In this document: in pieces, positions 58,860 through 64,000 of the stretch
Position numbering within the stretch: the stretch's first letter is position 1
Layout of the letters: every line of letters begins with the position of its first letter
NCBI GenBank assembly: GCA_021234155.1
Contig: JAJEKV010000093.1
Location: 1,721,712 to 1,785,711 of the forward strand
Origin: Isoetes taiwanensis
Taxonomy: Eukaryota; Streptophyta; Lycopodiopsida; Isoetales; Isoetaceae
DNA length: 64,000 bases
Direction: 5' to 3'
Made by a program: the position numbers and the translations under genes
Notes under the pieces: generated by a model
What the model saw: the letters and a program-made list of their open reading frames with translations, nothing else
Database searches by the model: none
Told to the model about the DNA's origin: nothing

Positions 58860-59760
58860 CCAAAATCTTGAAAGGTCCCACTCACAATTGTCGATGTGAA
58901 GCTTCGCTTGCTTGACCTTTACTTGGGCCAAACTTTATCTCCCATAACAAACTCCAAGGAGTTTTATGTCTATCTGCTAGACTCTTCTGATGTGCCTTTG
59001 TTGTTTGAAGATATTCTCGCACTTCTACCACAAGTTGCTGCATATCTCGCGTCGTTGTTAAGAAACTTCCACCTTGGACACTAGATTATGCCACCTAACT
59101 GGGGTCAGGCATTGATAACCATAACTAATCATGGATGGAGACGTCTTTGATGACTCTTCCTTCGTATTATTGTACATAACTCGACCAGGTGGATGTAATC
59201 GGCCCATTTGGATTGCTTGTTCCAACATAGTTTCTCAACATGTCCTCTAAAACTTTGTTGGTACGCTACATTTGCCCATTTGACTGCGAATAATAAGCAA
59301 AACTCATCCACAAGTTGGTGTAGATCGTGTTGAAGGTGTCTTGCTAAACGACGTTAAAAGAACTTCGGATCTCTATAGGTGATGATCGACCCGGGCATTC
59401 CGTGCGACCTGAAAAAAATCTCTTATGTAGATAACAAGGCTAGATCCAAGGCAAGAATCGCCCTTTTTGATAACTTATCTACCACCACCATCAAGGCGTT
59501 GTTGTCCTTGGAAGGCTCGCTATGAAATCCATGTTGATGACTTTCCACTTGGCGTCTAGCATCGCCCAAGGTTCCAAAAAAACTCCCGAGGTTTGAAGTT
59601 GTTCTGCCTTTGTCTGCTGATACAACTGACATTCTTGGATATACCTGACTATATGCTTCTTCATGCCAGACCAGAAGTAGCTATTTCTAATCTTGAAGTA
59701 GGCCTTTATAGATTCTGCATGGCCGAAAATAGGGCTATCATGTGTGTCATGGAAGATTAA
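58860..59760 (-). pseudogene. chromovirus B integrase
   Basis: Recognised from QTKAEQLQTSG and WKVINMDFI-like sequence near 59620-59500, and from SKWADYIHLVEL-like sequence near 59220-59150. In the H2C2 finger the last Cys of C-x-x-C is replaced by Tyr (ECQLYQQTK), which would weaken zinc binding. Stops and frame changes abound. Confidence 0.75.
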
Positions 59761-59924
59761 CTTTCTTACTCCGATGCTTCAAGTACGCATAGTTGTTCTT
59801 GTGATATAAAAGATTGCCTTCCTTTTTAAAATGTTTGAAGGTCTCTTTTCCTTTTCCGTCCTTGTGCTCTTGCAAAAACTAGCCCATATGTGCTTGAACT
59901 CCATGTTAGAGGATATGGATTCTT

Positions 59925-60480
59925 CTATCTTCTTGCCAAATTCCCTTGCTGAATTGGAGATGGCATTGCAAAATGATGCTTCAAAAACTTGCCAATAAGT
60001 GGCGATGTCTTAGCATCTCCACGGCTTTCCTCAAATGGGCTGCATGCTCTTCCATTGATTTGCCGTAGATCAGATGTCGTCGAAGAAAAATTGGTGACGA
60101 ACTCATCCAAGAAATTTTCGAAGATGTCATTCCTCAAGTGCATAAAAATCAGTGGAGCATTCGATAGGCTCAGGGGCATTACTGTGAACTCATAGTGCCT
60201 ATACCGTGTTCTGAATGAGTCTTATAATTATCTTCCTCCTTCATCTTGATTTGATGATTGCCCAACCTTAAGTCGATTTTGTAGAAGAATCTTGCTCCTT
60301 GGGGCTGATCCATTATGTCTTTTACTTGTTGAGCTGCCAATGGTTGATATACATCTTTAGACTTCCATCCTGGCCGAAAGGATTTCCAAGTCGATCAACT
60401 TTAGACTTCCATCCTGGCCGAAAGGATTTCCAAGTCGATCAACTCCCACAACTGCTTCTTGAGCTCTGCTAGCTCGGAAG
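59925..60480 (-). pseudogene. chromovirus B reverse transcriptase remnant
   Basis: [20 protein letters not shown] corresponds to the '[12 protein letters not shown]' region before the catalytic strand. The following FVIVYIDD-type strand is not visible: after [11 protein letters not shown] the sequence jumps to [16 protein letters not shown], so the active-site part is deleted or scrambled. Upstream, [16 protein letters not shown] and [17 protein letters not shown] mark the N-terminal RT segment. Confidence 0.75.
60356..60443. repeat. perfect 44-bp tandem duplication
   Basis: 60356-60399 and 60400-60443 are identical, both starting TTTAGACTTCCATCCTGGCC. It duplicates the RT-coding segment with GLP/WEL-type residues, so it arose after the element was inserted. 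Confidence 0.97.
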
Positions 60481-60606
60481 TGCGCATTCTATAAAGAGCT
60501 TTGCTGGTCAGCTCTGCATCTGGTGCAAGAGTGATTTCATACTCTACGCTTCTATAGGGCAAAAACTCTCAAATTTCATCCAGAGGTATACCATGGGATT
60601 TCTTGA

Positions 60607-61156
60607 CATTAGGGTTTTTTTGAGATTAAAAAAGGGCCTTCAAAACATGCCAACTAAGCCAAATGAATATAAATGAACTACCAATCAGAAATCAGAGCCT
60701 GACGGGTCCAGTCAACAAAACTGTTATAACTAACTCACTGGATCACATTTTCTAGCATAACTGTTGATAGGAAAGTCCAAATGAACTCTCGTTTAGTGCA
60801 ATAGATAGATCTCGTTGAGATCTTTCCAACCTTAGGTGCTTTGCATATATTTTAACCACTTATGATTGTCAAAACCCCAAAAAATGTGGGTTTTACCATT
60901 TTTTACTATCCTACTGGGCTAAAAGATATGCAAACCATCCAAGGTTAGAAAGATCTCAATGAGATCTATCTATTGCACCAAAAAAGAGCTCATTTGGACT
61001 TTTCTATCAACACTTATACTAGAAAATGTGATCCAGTGAGTTAGTTATAACTGTTTTGCTGACTGGATTATCAGTTCTGTTTTCTGATTGGTAGTTCATA
61101 TAGCTTAGTCAGCATTTCTTAGAAGGCCCTTTTATGATCTCAAAAAATCCCTAATG
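60607..61156. mobile_element. 550-bp foldback (long inverted repeat) element
   Basis: Begins CATTAGGGTTTTTTTGAGAT and ends with the complement ATCTCAAAAAATCCCTAATG. The arms match along almost their whole length (about 260 bases each): for example CTACCAATCAGAAA, GTTATAACTAACTCACTGGA, TCACATTTTCTAG and GATAGATCTC are present in inverted copies. The loop at about 60870-60900 is short. It splits chromovirus B between the protease and RT regions and has no ORF, so it is a foldback-type MITE. No clear target duplication was seen. Confidence 0.92.
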
Positions 61157-61169
61157 ATAGCTTAGAAAT

Positions 61170-61580
61170 TGGCCGAGGCAACTGTTCCGAAGTAGCATCT
61201 TCCTTCTTACTCTTGTGGTACGACCTCATTCCTCATGATGCACTTAAGTAATTGCTTCACTGACATGTTGCATGATTGAAATTACTTCCTTAACTTTAAT
61301 TATAAGATACTTGCCCTTTGGTGTTGTTGGGATAAACATCTCTTGCTTATGATAATCAATTATTGCTGTAGTCGGATTTAATATTCCATGCCTATTATGA
61401 GGTCATACTTGCCAATGCATATAAGTTGGTGCCGATGCTCTACTTTGCTCCGCTTAAGGTTGATGTCGAACTTGACTCTTGTTCCTTTGGTGCTGCTAAT
61501 TACTTGGCCTTGCCATAATCACTGGCCTAGATTTAGACTTAAAAGTCTTGCTCTTAAAGATGTCCGCCATGTAGAAGGTG
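61170..61580 (-). pseudogene. chromovirus B protease-region remnant
   Basis: Minus-strand pieces FKSKSRPVIMARPSN and HRHQLICIGKYDLIIGMEY match the end of a gypsy aspartic protease ('KYDLIIGMEY' at the domain's last strand) and resemble chromovirus A. The DTG part was not found intact. Confidence 0.6.
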
Positions 61581-62656
61581 CAAGGTTACAGGTTAAAGAA
61601 TTACTTATATAAATCCTATGGCCACAAGTTTTGTCGACATGACATTTTCTTTGGACACACATAAAAAACTATGCAATTAAATAATTACTCTTGTTTTAGA
61701 TCTCGTCTATACTCTAGGATCTCCCCTTTCTTAATTATTGCCCTCTTGAAATAGTCCCACCTTTGAGTTGATGCCATCCAAGAAGTTGGCCGGACTTATT
61801 AGATTGCTTCCCTTCATTTGGTTGGATTATTCCTTATGCTGTGGAGGTACTCGTCATGTACATGGTCGACGGTTATCCTATTATTGAATCCTTCTTAGCG
61901 AGCTGATCAAGCTCACGAAGAGGTTCCAATATGTTGGATATCTGTCAGCAATGTATGTAGTTTTAGTACTCCATACGTGTTTCTTCCCAATCCTTGAAGA
62001 TTTGCTCAATTCTTGGGTCCATCCTTTCTAAAAGAAATGACAAAAATCTACTCGAAATTTCGTCTCAATCCCATCATGGATGTTATCACCCATAATTCTA
62101 AGATATTCAACTATCTGATAGGTCCTCTAGCTTGCTTAAAGCTAGTGTAGTCGTTAGTCATTGGAGTAGTAAGGTGATGATCCATAATTTGTTGAAAATC
62201 TGGTCTCCTTTGAGTTGTTGTATAATCACTCATGTGCCCTGCTTTCTTTTATCGAACATATTGTGACTCTGCTCGTCCTTAATGTTGATGTTGACTACCT
62301 TCATTAAAGTTATCAATATTAGTTATGATGTAATGGATAACATAAGTCTCGGTGTCGCGTCCCAGAGGCTTGAAAGTAATGTTCTTCACATTCTAGAATC
62401 TTTCATGTCGACTCATCTGCCTTAGAGGTTATGAGATTTGAGGATGATTCTTCTAACTCTTGAATTGATATTGTTGTGTTGACCTTGTCGATTCGATTCT
62501 TCGTCTTGACGGTCACATGCTGTTGTTATAAGGCTAATGACAATGTTCAGTGTTTTACCACTTCTAATTGTGCAACTTCTCTTCTTGAGAGAAGTTTATT
62601 TGCATCCATGTGCAAGGACTATAATCTTGACTGATCAGTTAGTAATGCTAGTATTT

Positions 62657-62686
62657 GGTCCTCCATGGTACCTCTTCTTGATGGTG
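62657..62686. repeat. 30-bp direct repeat, left copy
   Basis: Identical to 63481-63510; begins GGTCCTCCATGGTACCTC and ends GATGGTG. The two copies bracket the B3 hairpin cassette. Confidence 0.95.
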
Positions 62687-62707
62687 TTTGACCTACCTCT
62701 TATCATC

Positions 62708-63480
62708 TACCTCTTATCATCTACCTCTTTTGCTACTGAGATCAGAAGAAGCGAGGATGTGGGCAGATGCAGAAGGGTAGATGTTATGGAGAAAGGATTG
62801 GAGGTGGGCAGGCCGTGCTGCAGCAGCGGAAGCTTGAACATGAGCTTGGACATGACTATGATTTGAGTGAAGATTTGAGCGAAAGATTTGAGTGGGAGAT
62901 TGAAGGCTGATGATGCAGATTCAAGTGAGGCGGCAGGCCCGGGAGATCCTGTTCTTCGTCTGAGATTATAATCCCTCTGGTCGGCCTCCTCCGGCAATTA
63001 ATGTACAGCTCGTGCTGCAATCCCCTCTCGAACGAAATAATATCCCCGGCCCGCAGATTCTTATCCTTCACAAATCTGATCCACCCCTTTGTCAGCATAT
63101 AGCTCTGGCTCGAGCTCCAGTATGAGTACCTGAACCACCATAGCTCCCCGCCACGGAATCCTGGAAGCTCAGCAACCTGCCCTTTTTTCTCAGCGACGGA
63201 TCCGGCCGGAAAAATCTCTCCGCGTATTGCTTTGGAATTACTAACCTGTTTAGCTTGCCCACGTCGCTCGGCGTTACCACTTTGTAGAACAGCTGCTCAT
63301 ATCTTCCACTCAAATCTTCACTCAAATCATAGTCATGTCCAAGCTCATGTTCAAGCTTCCGCCGCTGTAGCACGGCCTGCCCATCTCCAATCCTTTCTCC
63401 ATAACATCTACCCTTCTGCATCTGCCCACATCCGCGCTTCTTCCGATCTCAGTAGCAAAAGAGGTAGATGATAAGAGGTA
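62708..63480. repeat. 185-bp inverted repeat flanking a B3 domain
   Basis: Arms 62708-62892 and 63296-63480 are inverted copies with about 8 differences in 185 bases (about 96% identity). They share, for example, ATGCAGAAGGGTAGATGTTA and GCTTGAACATGAGCTTGGAC. The 403-base loop holds the B3 domain. A transcript across it would fold into a long hairpin. Confidence 0.95.
62856..63430 (-). pseudogene. B3 transcription factor fragment (RAV/NGATHA-like)
   Basis: The minus strand from 63421 reads [14 protein letters not shown]..., then [20 protein letters not shown] and [20 protein letters not shown], the hallmark start of RAV/NGATHA-type B3 DNA-binding domains. A one-base loss in a G run near 63150 shifts the frame between DSVAG and [15 protein letters not shown]. 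The domain resumes with [20 protein letters not shown] and ISFERGLQHELYINCRRR. So the B3 domain is complete except for the frameshift. Its N-terminal leader lies in the right arm of the inverted repeat, and its C-terminal tail runs into the left arm, that is, into the antisense of its own leader. A genuine transcription factor would need an intact frame, so this is probably a broken copy. A sequencing error in the G run cannot be excluded. Confidence 0.85.
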
Positions 63481-63510
63481 GGTCCTCCATGGTACCTCTT
63501 CTTGATGGTG
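63481..63510. repeat. 30-bp direct repeat, right copy
   Basis: Identical to 62657-62686. It lies at the border between the inverted repeat and the hAT-like sequence. A 22-bp perfect direct repeat (GCAAAAGAGGTAGATGATAA plus GA) also occurs at 63455-63476 and 63522-63543. Confidence 0.95.
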
Positions 63511-63519
63511 AAAGAATGT

Positions 63520-64000
63520 TGGCAAAAGAGGTAGATGATAAGACGTCACATCTTCATGTTTTATTTTCGGAACAAGATAGGAAAGAGTATAAAGCAAAGT
63601 GTATTCAAATGAAAGCCATTTTTTTCTTACTTAAAAATGGCAGACCTATGATACAATACCCTGAAATCAAAGAGCTCGTTCTTTCTAACGAATTACCCGC
63701 TTGCCCTTTGTATCATTGGTCAATTCCTTCAGGATGGGGGTTTGCAGAGTCCATGAATCAACTTGTAAAAGATCAGCTTCGTTCAATTCTTTAAACATCT
63801 GATTTTTTGTCATTATCTTTGGACGAAGTAACGACCGTGGATAATACAAATTGGGCATCCATGCATTTGTACAATGTGGTTAATTATCAACGCAAATCCC
63901 ATTTCCTTGGTATTGTCAAATTGGGTATAAGTTCCACAACTGACACATTATTTACTATTATCCTGGAACATGTATTTAATGTTGCTGGCATGAACGAGAT
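63520..64000 (+). pseudogene. hAT-like transposase relic, truncated by window end
   Basis: Reads LFSEQDRKEYKAKCIQMKAI, FFLLKNGRPMIQYPEIKELV, CPLYHWSIPSGWGFAESMNQ, then an in-frame TAA (63793), and in the same frame TSDFLSLSLDEVTTVDNTNW and ASMHLYNVVNYQRKSHFLGI, on to the end. The 'LDEVTTVDN-SW' strand is the first catalytic region of hAT-like (DUF4371-type) proteins of plants. The premature stop shows it is inactive. The 3' part is outside the window. Confidence 0.75.

Larger units (their letters stand above)
58650..62500 (-). mobile_element. Ty3/gypsy chromovirus B, decayed
   Basis: Minus-strand order: protease-region remnants (61.6-61.2 kb), RT start and palm (60.5-59.9 kb), integrase (59.7-58.9 kb), then an inverted chromodomain piece. 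Frames are heavily broken. A 44-bp tandem duplication (60356-60443) and a 550-bp foldback insertion lie inside. Parts of gag are probably present up to 62.5 kb but are too decayed to delimit. It is closely related in motifs to chromovirus A. Confidence 0.75.

Noticed and set aside
62537-62866. 109-residue + strand frame
   Set aside because: It runs across the direct repeat and into the inverted-repeat arm, where it reads the leader copy out of its B3 context.

Overview
The window looks like nuclear DNA of a land plant, most likely a fern or other non-seed plant. It carries a large intronless PLS-type PPR gene, a plant VID27/CYPRO4-type gene with a GT-AG intron, a plastid-type purine synthesis (GARS) pseudogene, a RAV-like B3 domain, and many chromodomain Ty3/gypsy and LINE remnants separated by AT-rich spacers. 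The taxon is inferred from gene families and style, not proven. No bacterial-type operon, rRNA gene, tRNA gene or CRISPR array was recognised.

Layout. 1-1120: tail of a + strand Ty3/gypsy chromovirus with possible LTR sequence. 2404-7330 (-): a decayed chromovirus (gag, CCHC knuckle, protease, RT, RNase H, integrase, chromodomain, polypurine tract, LTR-like end), preceded by an unrecognised decayed coding stretch to about 8750. 9310-11200 (+): GARS (purD/PUR2) pseudogene that keeps an intron and contains a 216-bp MITE with a 9-bp target duplication. 11.6-18 kb: mostly spacer with simple repeats. 18814-21360 (-): PPR gene. 22.2-28.4 kb (+): a DUF4283-type LINE split by a second LINE, which is itself interrupted by a 445-bp LTR-like insertion. 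29.4-37.5 kb (-): a fairly young L1-type LINE with an extra 374-aa reading frame between ORF1 and ORF2. 39.6-41.7 kb (-): a decayed retroelement ORF1-like region. 42.57-43.0 kb: a CACTA-like end followed by a degenerate 12-bp array. 47.5-48.3 kb (-): a decayed HUH endonuclease gene (Rep/replitron-like). 52996-54953 (-): VID27-like gene, the clearest intact housekeeping gene. 56.4-57.3 kb (-): an unrecognised multi-exon gene relic. 58.5-62.5 kb: a second chromovirus of the same general type, with its chromodomain piece inverted and a 550-bp foldback element inserted. 62.7-63.5 kb: a B3 transcription-factor fragment in the loop of a 185-bp inverted repeat. 63.5 kb to the end: a hAT-like transposase relic running out of the window.

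How it fits together. Only the VID27-like gene and probably the PPR gene look functional. Almost everything else is transposable-element debris, much of it nested, so the order of insertions can be read in several places. The most unusual items are the HUH-endonuclease relic, the B3 hairpin locus, the LINE with an extra ORF, the 550-bp foldback element and the 9-bp-TSD MITEs. Short tandem duplications (26-83 bp) recur along the whole window.
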